The notes: generated from the letters alone by a model not told the origin. A DNA stretch of 8,004 nucleotides from Paucimonas sp. (GCA_029266815.1 JAQSWC010000072.1:1-8004), one strand, 5' to 3'; shown: positions 1-5,967, numbered from the stretch's first letter. Program-made: numbers and translations.

Positions 1-465
1 ATCGTCGGCTCCATCGGTGTGCTGATGGACGGGTTCGGATTCACCGGCATGATGGACAAGCTGGGTGTGGAACGACGCCTCATGACGGCCGGAAAGAACA
101 AGGGTTTTCTCGATCCCTTCAGTCCGCAATCTCCGCAGCACAAGGAGTATGCGCAGGAAATGCTGAATGAAGTGCATCAGCAATTCATCGAAGTCGTACG
201 TCAGGGACGAGGCAAGCGTCTGAAGGAGAATGCCGATACATTTTCCGGCTTGTTCTGGAGCGGCACGAAGGCGGTGGATATGGGCCTGGCGGACGGCTTT
301 GGAACGGTCGACAGCGTGGCGCGCGATGTGCTCAAGGCTGAAAGCCTGGTGGACTACACCGAGAAGGAAGGACTGTCAGAGCGAGTCCTGAAAAAATTCG
401 GTGCGGCAGTCGGCGAAGGAGCCGTCAAAGCACTCTGGCGAAACGAGACGCCGAAGCTCCGTTAA
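1..465 (+). CDS. S49 family peptidase (SppA-like), C-terminal part
   Basis: This is the last 154 codons of a gene whose start lies before the window; the frame is open from base 1 and ends at TAA 463-465. The opening residues GSIGVLMDGFGF and the following AGKNKGFLDPFSP match the S49 serine peptidase family (SppA/SohB, Clp-like fold), which degrades cleaved signal peptides at the cytoplasmic membrane. In bacterial SppA enzymes the nucleophile Ser lies upstream (outside the window) and the general-base Lys lies in an (S/A)G-x-x-K segment; by alignment from memory the Lys here is fragment residue 34. The later segment with FSGLFWSGTKAVDMGLADGFG is the usual S49 C-terminal region, in which the protein name-giving 'A-x-x-x-GLAD' pattern is visible. 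No membrane segment is visible in this part; any anchor would be N-terminal. It converges with the minus-strand methyltransferase gene 13 bases downstream. Family assignment is firm; the exact subfamily is not decided, so no symbol is given. Confidence 0.9.
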   Translation: MVGSIGVLMDGFGFTGMMDKLGVERRLMTAGKNKGFLDPFSPQSPQHKEYAQEMLNEVHQQFIEVVRQGRGKRLKENADTFSGLFWSGTKAVDMGLADGFGTVDSVARDVLKAESLVDYTEKEGLSERVLKKFGAAVGEGAVKALWRNETPKLR

Positions 466-467
466 GC

Positions 468-491
468 ACTGGCCGCTTTTATCCGGCCAGT
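468..491. terminator. Perfect 8-bp stem-loop shared by convergent gene ends
   Basis: ACTGGCCG (468-475) and CGGCCAGT (484-491) are perfect reverse complements around an 8-base loop. The hairpin starts just after the peptidase stop on + and encloses the methyltransferase stop codon (479-481) on the minus strand. There is no T-run on either side, so a classical intrinsic terminator is not shown. It may act as a bidirectional 3'-end stem that blocks exonucleases or supports factor-dependent termination. Confidence 0.45.
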
Positions 492-1231
492 AACAGAAAC
501 ACCGTCGGCTTCTTGTGGAAATCAGGCTCCTTGTTTTCCTTGAGCAGATGCTTCCACTGCACCGCGCTCGCGGTTTGGATCGACTCCGTTGCCAGGCTCA
601 AGTCGGTTGCAACGCAAATCAGCGTATCCGCTTGGCAGCTAGATGCCAGTGCCTCCAGCAGTGCGGTGTTCCGATAAGGCGTTTCAATGAATACCTGCGT
701 CTGCTTCTCCTGCCGTGAGCGTTTCTCCAGTTCCTTCAACCGCTTCGAGCGGTTGTCCGCGTCCACGGGCAGATACCCGTTGAAGGCAAAACTCTGACCG
801 TTCAAACCGCTTGCCATGACGGCCAACAGTATGGAGGAAGGGCCTACCAGTGGCCGCACGCGTATGCCCTTGGCGTGGGCCAGTCGCACTAGGTCTGCAC
901 CTGGGTCGGCTACCGCCGGCACGCCTGCTTCCGAAATCAATCCGGCATCCGTTCCTTCAAGCAGCGGTACCAGAAGGCTTGGCAGCTCGGAAGACCGCGT
1001 GTTGACGTTCAGTTCCTTGATCAGGATGTCCTGGAGCGGGTGCTTGAGTGGCATGCTCATGGCGACCAGCTTGAGGTAGGCTCGCGTCGTCTTGGCGTTT
1101 TCGGCAACGAAGTACGACAGCCCGGAAGTGATCCGTTGAACTTCGCGAGGAATGACCTGATCTAGCGCATCTGCCGTATACATTGCGCCAAGCGTATTTG
1201 GTATCAGGTAAAGCGTTCCAGGCACAATCAT
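479..1231 (-). CDS. RsmI-like SAM-dependent methyltransferase (tetrapyrrole methylase fold), divergent paralogue
   Basis: A 250-residue protein of the tetrapyrrole (corrin/porphyrin) methylase superfamily, nearest in layout to RsmI, the 16S rRNA cytidine-1402 2'-O-methyltransferase. Visible are the N-terminal GTLYLIPNTLG strand-turn (residues 5-15), AENAKTTRAYL (43-53, where RsmI has an AEDTR-type motif), GLISEAGVPAVADPGADLV (97-115), PLVGPSSILLA (127-137) and FIETPYRN (181-188), the last three being SAM-pocket and core motifs of the fold. It differs from true RsmI: the PxPIGNL motif is replaced by PNTLG, the AEDTR motif is AENAK, and the protein is somewhat shorter than RsmI. I therefore call it a divergent paralogue; its substrate is unknown. 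The ATG at 1231 is preceded by a GGGGA ribosome-binding motif about 4 bases upstream and overlaps the yceF stop as ATGA (1228-1231), so the two are probably translationally coupled. It is cytoplasmic, with no signal peptide or membrane segment. Confidence 0.85.
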   Translation of the reverse strand: MIVPGTLYLIPNTLGAMYTADALDQVIPREVQRITSGLSYFVAENAKTTRAYLKLVAMSMPLKHPLQDILIKELNVNTRSSELPSLLVPLLEGTDAGLISEAGVPAVADPGADLVRLAHAKGIRVRPLVGPSSILLAVMASGLNGQSFAFNGYLPVDADNRSKRLKELEKRSRQEKQTQVFIETPYRNTALLEALASSCQADTLICVATDLSLATESIQTASAVQWKHLLKENKEPDFHKKPTVFLLLAG

Positions 1232-1836
1232 TCTTCCCCGAAAAACGGTACACCGGCATTGCGCAGCATGGTACTCAAGGCGATCAGAGGAAGCCCAGTC
1301 AGTGCAGTGGGGTCATGACTTTCGATCTTTTCAATCAGCGCAATGCCCAAGCCTTCATTCTTGGCGCTGCCGGCGCAATCGTACGGTTTTTCGATACGCA
1401 GGTAAGCGTCGAGCTCCGCTTCGGAAAGATTGCGGAAGGTGACATGCGTCGGCACGTTTTCGAGCTGAAAGCTGGCTTCTTTGCTTCTTCCATCCCAGAG
1501 GCATAGCGCCGTGTGAAATACGACGCGGCGGCCCTGCATTTTTTTCAATTGCAGCAGGGCGTTCGCATGGTTTCCAGGTTTCCCGATCTGCTCTTCATCC
1601 AGGGTGGCAACCTGGTCTGACCCTATCACGAGAGATCCCGGCACGCGTTCCGCAATCGCCGCCGCTTTTTCCCTAGCGAGCCGTAAGGCAGTCGCTTCCG
1701 GTGCCTCGTTCGGATGCGGCATTTCGTTAATGGTGGGTACCATCACATCGAAGGGTAGGCGAAGACGTGACAGCAATTCCCGCCGGTAGGGAGAGCTTGA
1801 GCCGAGAATGATCGAAACAGGGAAACCTGGGGTCAT
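1228..1836 (-). CDS. yceF: Maf-family nucleotide pyrophosphatase YceF (7-methyl-GTP pyrophosphatase)
   Basis: A 202-residue Maf/HAM1-fold protein. Family knowledge: YceF-type Maf enzymes hydrolyse 7-methyl-GTP and related modified nucleoside triphosphates to the monophosphate plus pyrophosphate, a house-cleaning role in the cytoplasm. Seen here: the N-terminal substrate loop SSSPYRRELL (13-22), the IGSDQVATL motif (71-79) whose Asp74 is the expected catalytic base, GKP shortly after, and CAGSAKNEG followed by DPTALTGLPLIAL near the C-terminus. SDQV, rather than the SDT of Maf dTTP/UTP pyrophosphatases, together with the CAGS-K-EG segment matches the YceF subfamily. The reading frame is open further upstream (to 2055), but the upstream residues are not Maf-like and lie over yceD, so I choose ATG 1836, which gives the normal family length. 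No clear ribosome binding site precedes it. It lies divergent from yceD, as in E. coli, and its stop overlaps the next minus-strand start by 4 bases. Confidence 0.93.
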   Translation of the reverse strand: MTPGFPVSIILGSSSPYRRELLSRLRLPFDVMVPTINEMPHPNEAPEATALRLAREKAAAIAERVPGSLVIGSDQVATLDEEQIGKPGNHANALLQLKKMQGRRVVFHTALCLWDGRSKEASFQLENVPTHVTFRNLSEAELDAYLRIEKPYDCAGSAKNEGLGIALIEKIESHDPTALTGLPLIALSTMLRNAGVPFFGEE

Positions 1837-1870
1837 GGTGGATAAGGAAAAACTTGACTGAAATCGCGTA

Positions 1871-1897
1871 AGGCTTTGACGAATAAGCGAAAAGCCT
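1871..1897. repeat. 7-bp inverted repeat on the yceD promoter (possible operator)
   Basis: AGGCTTT (1871-1877) and AAAGCCT (1891-1897) are perfect reverse complements separated by 13 bases, so the arm centres are 20 bp apart, about two helical turns. The left arm touches the -35 hexamer of the yceD promoter and the right arm lies in its spacer. This is the layout of a dimeric repressor site, but the sequence does not match any operator I can name. It could also be chance. Confidence 0.35.
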
Positions 1898-1905
1898 GTT
1901 ATTAT
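1876..1905 (+). promoter_or_regulatory. Sigma-70-type promoter for yceD
   Basis: TTGACG (1876-1881, 5 of 6 to consensus) and TATTAT (1900-1905, 5 of 6) are separated by 18 bases. Transcription would start near 1912, leaving a leader of about 20 bases before the yceD ATG at 1934. It is placed correctly in the divergent yceF-yceD gap and is the best promoter match in the window. Confidence 0.7.
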
Positions 1906-1906
1906 C
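1901..1906 (-). promoter_or_regulatory. Candidate minus-strand -10 element for yceF
   Basis: Read on the minus strand the bases are GATAAT, 5 of 6 to the -10 consensus, lying on the same bases as the plus-strand TATTAT. No good -35 is found 16-18 bases upstream on that strand. If used, it would give a leader of roughly 55-60 bases to the yceF ATG. Such back-to-back -10 elements are known from bidirectional bacterial promoters; use here is inference. Confidence 0.3.
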
Positions 1907-1933
1907 GCAGGTTTTCCGGGTTGGGCAGATCTT

Positions 1934-2437
1934 ATGCTATCTCTCGTGATCGACGGCTTCGAATTTTGCCGCCAGAAGGAAAATCGCGCAGGCCGCTTCG
2001 CGGTGTCCGATCTTCCCCGGCTGGCCGAGGAAACCGCAGACCGCTCGGGCGACATCGGATGGAATGCCGAAGGAAGCGTACTGGCTTCCGGTCACCCGCG
2101 CATCAAGCTCAGCGTATCGGGCGCGATCGGGCTTATTTGCCAGCGCTGCCTGACGTCTTACGAGTTCAGACTGGATTCCGGTTCGACAATCGTTTTGGCA
2201 CGCAGCGAAGAGGGTGTGGATGAGCTGGAGTCGTTTCTGGACGACGATTCGATTGATGTCATTGCAGGCGATACGCCGATTAACCTGGCCGAACTGATCG
2301 AGGATGAAATACTGCTGGCGTTGCCGGTATCGCCTAAGCACGAGCAGTGTCCCTCTACTCAGGCGCTGGACAAATTGAAGAACGCGGGAAAGCGTTCGCC
2401 GTTTGCAGTATTGAAGGATTTGAAGCGCGAAAAATAG
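1934..2437 (+). CDS. yceD: YceD / DUF177 family protein (large-ribosome / 23S rRNA accumulation protein)
   Basis: A 167-residue acidic protein of the YceD (DUF177) family, found in bacteria next to rpmF and linked to accumulation of 23S rRNA; the molecular action is not established. Diagnostic features seen: the paired-cysteine CQRC motif (69-72) in the context GLICQRCLTSYEF, an acidic stretch DELESFLDDDSID (96-108), the conserved LIEDEILLALPVSPKHEQC block (121-139) and the C-terminal PFAVLKDLK (156-164). The third cysteine in HEQC is also usual. ATG 1934 gives the N-terminus LVIDGFEF typical of betaproteobacterial members; the ribosome-binding site is weak (GGG-rich tract about 9 bases upstream). 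It is transcribed from the promoter at 1876-1905 and ends 116 bases before rpmF, the usual partner. Confidence 0.92.
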   Translation: MLSLVIDGFEFCRQKENRAGRFAVSDLPRLAEETADRSGDIGWNAEGSVLASGHPRIKLSVSGAIGLICQRCLTSYEFRLDSGSTIVLARSEEGVDELESFLDDDSIDVIAGDTPINLAELIEDEILLALPVSPKHEQCPSTQALDKLKNAGKRSPFAVLKDLKREK

Positions 2438-2468
2438 CGGCACGCATATGGCGGCACGCATTTTTCGC
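2427..2468. repeat. 9-bp inverted repeat closing the yceD 3' end
   Basis: GCGAAAAAT (2427-2435) and ATTTTTCGC (2460-2468) are perfect reverse complements. The left arm lies in the last codons of yceD and includes the first base of its stop. The right arm carries a run of five T. The 24 bases between hold an 11-bp direct repeat and a small CGC-ATATG-GCG stem (2443-2453). It looks like a weak terminator or mRNA end structure, but the arms are AT-rich and no strong GC stem abuts the T-run. Confidence 0.4.
2437..2461 (+). repeat. 11-bp tandem direct repeat after yceD
   Basis: GCGGCACGCAT occurs at 2437-2447 and again at 2451-2461, separated by ATG (period 14). The first copy begins on the last base of the yceD stop codon. 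No longer array is present, so this is a simple two-copy repeat, perhaps a local duplication or a paired binding site. Confidence 0.6.
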
Positions 2469-2498
2469 AGGCTTGGAAAGAAATTTTCGCTGTCGTCT

Positions 2499-2526
2499 CT
2501 GGCAGATGAAGCGATTATGTTAAAAT
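2499..2526 (+). promoter_or_regulatory. Candidate promoter for rpmF
   Basis: TAAAAT (2521-2526, 5 of 6 to the -10 consensus) is preceded, after 16 bases, by CTGGCA (2499-2504, 4 of 6 to the -35). It lies 28 bases before the rpmF start in an AT-rich patch with an AAAATTTT palindrome (2522-2529). This would let rpmF be made independently of yceD. The -35 is poor, so confidence is moderate. Confidence 0.45.
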
Positions 2527-2553
2527 TTTGAAACTTTTGGCTTAGGAGTCATC

Positions 2554-2736
2554 ATGGCTGTTCAACAAAACAAGAAGTCGCCGTCGAAGCGCGGCATGCA
2601 TCGTTCGCACGATTTCCTCAATGCGCCTCCGCTGGCCGTTGAGCCGACGACCGGCGAAACGCATTTGCGCCACCATATCAGCCCGAACGGCTATTATCGC
2701 GGCCGCAAGGTTCTGAAGACCAAGAACGACGAGTAA
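2554..2736 (+). CDS. rpmF: Large ribosomal subunit protein bL32
   Basis: A 60-residue, strongly basic protein that matches L32 along its whole length: MAVQQNKKSPSKRGMHRSHD at the N-terminus, then GETHLRHHISPNGYYRGRKV. bL32 is a zinc-ribbon-derived protein of the 50S subunit. This copy has no cysteines, so it is the zinc-independent (C-) form usual in proteobacteria. The start is fixed by an excellent AGGAG (2544-2548) 5 bases before ATG and by the canonical MAVQQNK beginning. It lies between yceD and plsX, the widely conserved order that ties ribosome production to lipid synthesis; a terminator-like hairpin follows 24 bases after the stop. Confidence 0.98.
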   Translation: MAVQQNKKSPSKRGMHRSHDFLNAPPLAVEPTTGETHLRHHISPNGYYRGRKVLKTKNDE

Positions 2737-2760
2737 TTCTCGATCCTCTGCGAGTCCATT

Positions 2761-2800
2761 AAAAAGCGGCGCACGGAATCCTTACTTCGGCGCCGTTTTT
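2761..2800 (+). terminator. Intrinsic terminator/attenuator between rpmF and plsX
   Basis: CGGCGC (2767-2772) pairs with GCGCCG (2790-2795) around a 17-base loop, followed directly by five T (2796-2800). Five A at 2761-2765 can pair with the T-run (with G2766 bulged), so it could work in both directions. The stem is short and the loop rather long, which suggests partial termination. Its place means rpmF can be transcribed in excess of plsX and the fab genes. Confidence 0.6.
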
Positions 2801-2844
2801 CATATGCCGATCACCGCACTCTGTCATTTCGACTCAAGCCGATT

Positions 2845-2864
2845 GCCCGCCACTCCTGCGGGGC
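2845..2864 (+). other. Small GC-rich hairpin in the plsX leader
   Basis: GCCCGC (2845-2850) pairs with GCGGGGC (2858-2864) with one bulged G and a 7-base loop. It ends 22 bases before the plsX ATG and is not followed by a T-run, so it is not a terminator. It may be an mRNA structure in the leader. The rest of the 150-base rpmF-plsX gap, apart from the terminator, shows no convincing promoter. Confidence 0.3.
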
Positions 2865-2886
2865 ATGGCGCTACTGAATCAGGCAA

Positions 2887-3978
2887 ATGACAATCAAGAT
2901 TTCCATCGACTGCATGGGGGGCGATCACGGCCCTTCCGTGACCATTCCCGCTGCGCTGTCCTTCCTTCGCCGCGAACCCGATACTGAACTGGTTCTCGTC
3001 GGGCTGGAGGATGTCATCCGGGACGAACTCAAAAAGCACAAAGGCTTCGACGATCCGCGCCTGAAAATTGTTCACGCATCCGAAGTGGTCACGATGGACG
3101 ATTCCATCGAGGTTGCGTTGCGTCGCAAGAAGGATTCTTCGATGCGAGTGGCCATCAACCTGGTCAAGCAAGGCGAGGTCAATGCTTGCGTGTCGGCAGG
3201 TAACACTGGTGCGCTGATGGCGGTGTCGCGTTATCTGCTGAAGACCATTCACGGCGTCGACCGGCCTGCCATCTGCACATTGATTCCCAACCAAAAGGAC
3301 AGGCCAACCTATATGCTCGATCTCGGGGCCAACGTTGATTGCGAGCCACAGCATCTGCAGCAGTTTGCGTTGATGGGGTCAGCACTGGTGGCCGCCACCG
3401 AAGGAAGGGCGAAGCCGACTGTCGGTCTGCTCAACGTCGGTGAAGAAGACATCAAGGGTAACGAAGTAGTCAAGCAGACGGCGGCGCTCCTTCGTGTCGA
3501 TCACGAAAAAGGCCTGATCAATTTCTACGGCAATGTCGAAGGCAATGACATCTTCCAGGGAACGACCGACATCGTCGTTTGCGACGGTTTTGTCGGCAAT
3601 GTCGTGTTGAAGGCTTCCGAAGGGTTGGGGCGCTTCGTCAAATCCGCACTGACTTCCGAACTGAAGAGCAATTGGCTCAACATCCTGGGCGCGATGCTCG
3701 CACGTGGCGGACTGAAATCCTTCTCCAAGCGCATGAATCCCTCTCGCTACAATGGCGCCAGCCTTCTCGGCCTGCGCGGCTTGGTCTTCAAAAGCCACGG
3801 CGGGACATGTTCGTACGGCTTTGAATGGGCGCTGCGCCGTGCGTATGATGCCGCGAAATATGATGTGCTTTCGCGAATTTCAGCTACCATTGCGGACTTA
3901 ATTCCGCAGGCGCATCCGGAGGCCGCATCCGAGGCCCCCGTAGCGGACGCAGGAACAGTCCAACAGAAAACCGCATGA
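2887..3978 (+). CDS. plsX: Phosphate acyltransferase PlsX (acyl-ACP:phosphate transacylase)
   Basis: PlsX converts acyl-ACP and inorganic phosphate to acyl-phosphate, the acyl donor used by PlsY to make lysophosphatidic acid; it is a soluble protein that sits at the inner face of the membrane. The 363-residue product has the family hallmarks: IDCMGGDHGPSVTIPAAL (7-24), CVSAGNTGALMAVSRYLL (101-118), RPAICTLIPN (126-135), MLDLGANVDC (143-152), GLLNVGEEDIKGNE (180-193), CDGFVGNVVLKASEG (232-246) and RYNGASLLGLRG (287-298). The last 20 or so residues are an Ala/Glu-rich tail with no motif, longer than in many homologues. ATG 2887 gives the canonical N-terminus; the ribosome-binding site is weak (AGG at 2881-2883). 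The stop overlaps the fabH start as ATGA (3975-3978), so coupling with fabH is likely. Confidence 0.97.
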   Translation: MTIKISIDCMGGDHGPSVTIPAALSFLRREPDTELVLVGLEDVIRDELKKHKGFDDPRLKIVHASEVVTMDDSIEVALRRKKDSSMRVAINLVKQGEVNACVSAGNTGALMAVSRYLLKTIHGVDRPAICTLIPNQKDRPTYMLDLGANVDCEPQHLQQFALMGSALVAATEGRAKPTVGLLNVGEEDIKGNEVVKQTAALLRVDHEKGLINFYGNVEGNDIFQGTTDIVVCDGFVGNVVLKASEGLGRFVKSALTSELKSNWLNILGAMLARGGLKSFSKRMNPSRYNGASLLGLRGLVFKSHGGTCSYGFEWALRRAYDAAKYDVLSRISATIADLIPQAHPEAASEAPVADAGTVQQKTA

Positions 3979-4958
3979 TCCGCTACAGCAAAATAACCGG
4001 CACCGGCAGCCATTTGCCCGCTCGCCGTGTCACCAACGATCAACTGGCTGCGCAACTCGCAGAGCAGGGTATCGAAACGTCCGATGAATGGATTGTGACC
4101 CGCAGCGGCATCTCCGCGCGTCACTATGCCGCACCCGACGTGAAATCCAGCGATCTCGCTGTCTCTGCAGCTCAGGCTGCACTGGAGATGGCCAAGCTCA
4201 CTGCAAGCGATATCGACCTCATCATTGTTGCCACCTCCACGCCTGACCACCTTGGCGGTTTTCCGAGCACAGCTTGCGTTGTTCAGCGCAAGCTGGGCGT
4301 CGCAGGCGGTGCGGCCTTCGACGTGCAGGCGGTGTGCAGCGGTTTCGTTTATGCGCTCACCATCGCAGATGGCCTGATCAAAGCGGGCGCGCATAAAAAT
4401 GCGTTGATCATCGGTGCAGAGGTCTTTTCGCGCATCATCGATTTCAAGGACCGCACGACCTGCGTGCTGTTTGGCGATGGCGCCGGCGCGGTTGTCCTTA
4501 GTGCTTCAGATACGCCGGGCATACTCGCTTCGAAGCTCCATGCAGACGGAAGCCATGGCGACATTCTCTGCATGCCAGGCAATATCGGCGATGGCGTGGT
4601 GCAGGGCAGTGCTTTTCTGCATATGGACGGGCAAGCCGTGTTCAAGCTGGCGGTATCTGTTCTCGACAAGGTCGCCCACGAGGTGCTGGAGGCCGCCGGC
4701 ATGGAAGCGTCGCAGATCGACTGGCTGATTCCGCACCAGGCGAATATCCGCATCATGCAGGGAACAGCCAAGAAGTTGGGACTGCCACTGGAGAAAATGG
4801 TGGTCACGGTGCAAGAACATGGTAATACCTCTGCCGCATCTATTCCTCTAGCATTGGATATTGCTGTGCGGGATGGCCGGGTCAAAGCGGGTCAGACCGT
4901 GATGATGGAAGGCGTAGGCGGCGGCTTCACCTGGGGTGCAGTACTGCTCCGGATGTGA
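3975..4958 (+). CDS. fabH: 3-oxoacyl-ACP synthase III (KAS III, FabH)
   Basis: FabH starts type II fatty-acid synthesis by condensing an acyl-CoA primer, normally acetyl-CoA, with malonyl-ACP to give acetoacetyl-ACP and CO2. The 327-residue length is usual. The catalytic triad is complete: Cys121 in AVCSGF, His254 in IPHQANIRI and Asn284 in HGNTSAAS. Other family marks are DEWIVTRSGI (37-46), ATSTPD (86-91), FGDGAGAVVL (166-175) and the C-terminal GVGGGFTWGAVLLR. ATG 3975 lies inside the plsX stop (ATGA overlap), and the MIRYSKITGTGS beginning agrees with the family. A 72-base gap follows before fabD. Primer preference (straight or branched) cannot be read from these residues with confidence; acetyl-CoA is assumed for this bacterial group. 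Confidence 0.97.
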   Translation: MIRYSKITGTGSHLPARRVTNDQLAAQLAEQGIETSDEWIVTRSGISARHYAAPDVKSSDLAVSAAQAALEMAKLTASDIDLIIVATSTPDHLGGFPSTACVVQRKLGVAGGAAFDVQAVCSGFVYALTIADGLIKAGAHKNALIIGAEVFSRIIDFKDRTTCVLFGDGAGAVVLSASDTPGILASKLHADGSHGDILCMPGNIGDGVVQGSAFLHMDGQAVFKLAVSVLDKVAHEVLEAAGMEASQIDWLIPHQANIRIMQGTAKKLGLPLEKMVVTVQEHGNTSAASIPLALDIAVRDGRVKAGQTVMMEGVGGGFTWGAVLLRM

Positions 4959-5030
4959 TGTTCCACAGCATTCGCAAGCGGTTTCCCGCATTTGAAGCGG
5001 CTCCTGATTTTCAAATAGCTTGATATTCGT
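4959..5030 (+). other. fabH-fabD intergenic spacer with a 7-bp inverted repeat
   Basis: This 72-base gap is the second longest inside the plsX-fabF run. ATTTGAA (4990-4996) and TTCAAAT (5010-5016) are perfect inverted repeats 13 bases apart, AAGCGG is repeated directly at 4976-4981 and 4995-5000, and GCGG-TTTC-CCGC (4978-4989) could make a tiny hairpin. No convincing promoter or T-run is seen, and no purine-rich ribosome-binding site precedes the fabD ATG. Confidence 0.35.
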
Positions 5031-5963
5031 ATGACCAAATTCGCATTTGTTTTTCCCGGGCAGGGATCGCAGGCTGTAGGCATGCTGAACGGTTTCGGCG
5101 ACAACGACATCGTCAGGCAGACTGTGGCCGAAGCTTCCGACGCGTTAAGGTTCGATCTGCAGAAACTGATTGCCGAGGGCCCGAAGGAAGATCTGGATCT
5201 AACTACCAACACCCAACCGGTAATGCTGACAGCCGCCGTCGCCACTTATCGAGCCTGGATCGCAGCAGGCGGCAAGGCTCCGGCCGTGGTCGCCGGGCAT
5301 AGTCTAGGCGAGTATTCCGCTCTGGTGGCTGCCGGTGCCATGGCTTTCAAGGACGCGGTACCTCTGGTGCGCTTTCGCGCTCAGGCAATGCAGGAAGCAG
5401 TACCGGTCGGGCAGGGCGGCATGGCAGCCATTCTGGGCTTGTCAGACGACGAGGTTCGTGCGGTATGCAGCGAAGCGGCGCAGGGTGCGGTCGTGGAGGC
5501 CGTCAATTTCAATGCGCCTGCGCAGGTTGTCATTGCAGGGGCAAAAGCAGCGGTCGATCGCGCCTGTGAGTTGGCCAAGGCAAAAGGGGCCAAGCGCGCT
5601 TTGCCACTTCCCGTATCCGCGCCGTTCCACTCGTCGCTTTTGAAGCCGGCATCGGACCGCTTGCGCGATTACATGGTCGGCTTGACTTTTTCTCCACCAA
5701 TCATTCCGTACATCAATAACGTGGACATAGCGCAGATCGATGATCCGGCTGCCATTAAAGATGCCCTCGTGAGACAGGCTGCAAGCCCGGTACGTTGGGT
5801 AGAGACAGTTCAAAAGATGGCTGCGGATGGCATTACTCATGTGATCGAGTGCGGCCCTGGAAAAGTGCTGACCGGACTGACAAAGCGCATCAACGGCGAT
5901 CTGGTCAACGAAGCGATCGTCGATCAGGCGTCGCTGGACAAGGTTCTCGAACTGCTCAAATAA
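5031..5963 (+). CDS. fabD: Malonyl-CoA:ACP transacylase FabD
   Basis: FabD transfers the malonyl group from malonyl-CoA to the phosphopantetheine of ACP, supplying the two-carbon extender for FabH and FabF. The 310-residue protein has the full active site: oxyanion-hole GQGSQ (10-14, Gln11), the nucleophile elbow GHSLGEYSAL (89-98, Ser91), Arg116 in RFRAQAMQ, which binds the malonyl carboxylate, His200 in PVSAPFHSS and Gln249 in LVRQAASPVRW. ECGPGKVLTGL (273-283) is the usual C-terminal mark. MTKFAFVFPGQGSQ fixes the start at ATG 5031, although no Shine-Dalgarno-like sequence is visible before it. It ends with TAA followed at once by a second TAA in frame, and fabG begins 4 bases after the first stop. 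Confidence 0.97.
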   Translation: MTKFAFVFPGQGSQAVGMLNGFGDNDIVRQTVAEASDALRFDLQKLIAEGPKEDLDLTTNTQPVMLTAAVATYRAWIAAGGKAPAVVAGHSLGEYSALVAAGAMAFKDAVPLVRFRAQAMQEAVPVGQGGMAAILGLSDDEVRAVCSEAAQGAVVEAVNFNAPAQVVIAGAKAAVDRACELAKAKGAKRALPLPVSAPFHSSLLKPASDRLRDYMVGLTFSPPIIPYINNVDIAQIDDPAAIKDALVRQAASPVRWVETVQKMAADGITHVIECGPGKVLTGLTKRINGDLVNEAIVDQASLDKVLELLK

Positions 5964-5967
5964 TAAA

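Noticed and set aside
1837..2055. Longer yceF reading frame reaching to 2055 on the minus strand
   Set aside because: The added 73 residues are not Maf-like, run across the promoter gap and into yceD, and would make the protein far longer than the family; ATG 1836 gives the normal length and N-terminus.
1937..2461. 174-codon minus-strand open frame opposite yceD
   Set aside because: yceD on + has its family motifs (CQRC, LIEDEILLALP); the opposite frame has none.
2437..2461. CRISPR or larger tandem array at the 11-bp repeat
   Set aside because: Only two copies with a 3-base gap; no spacers, no further units and no cas genes.
3747..4394. 215-codon minus-strand open frame over the plsX-fabH junction
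   Set aside because: It crosses two well-conserved plus-strand genes and has shadow-like composition with no motif.
4994..5023. Possible promoter in the fabH-fabD gap (TTGAAG-like -35)
   Set aside because: No acceptable -10 lies 16-18 bases downstream; the nearest hexamers match poorly.
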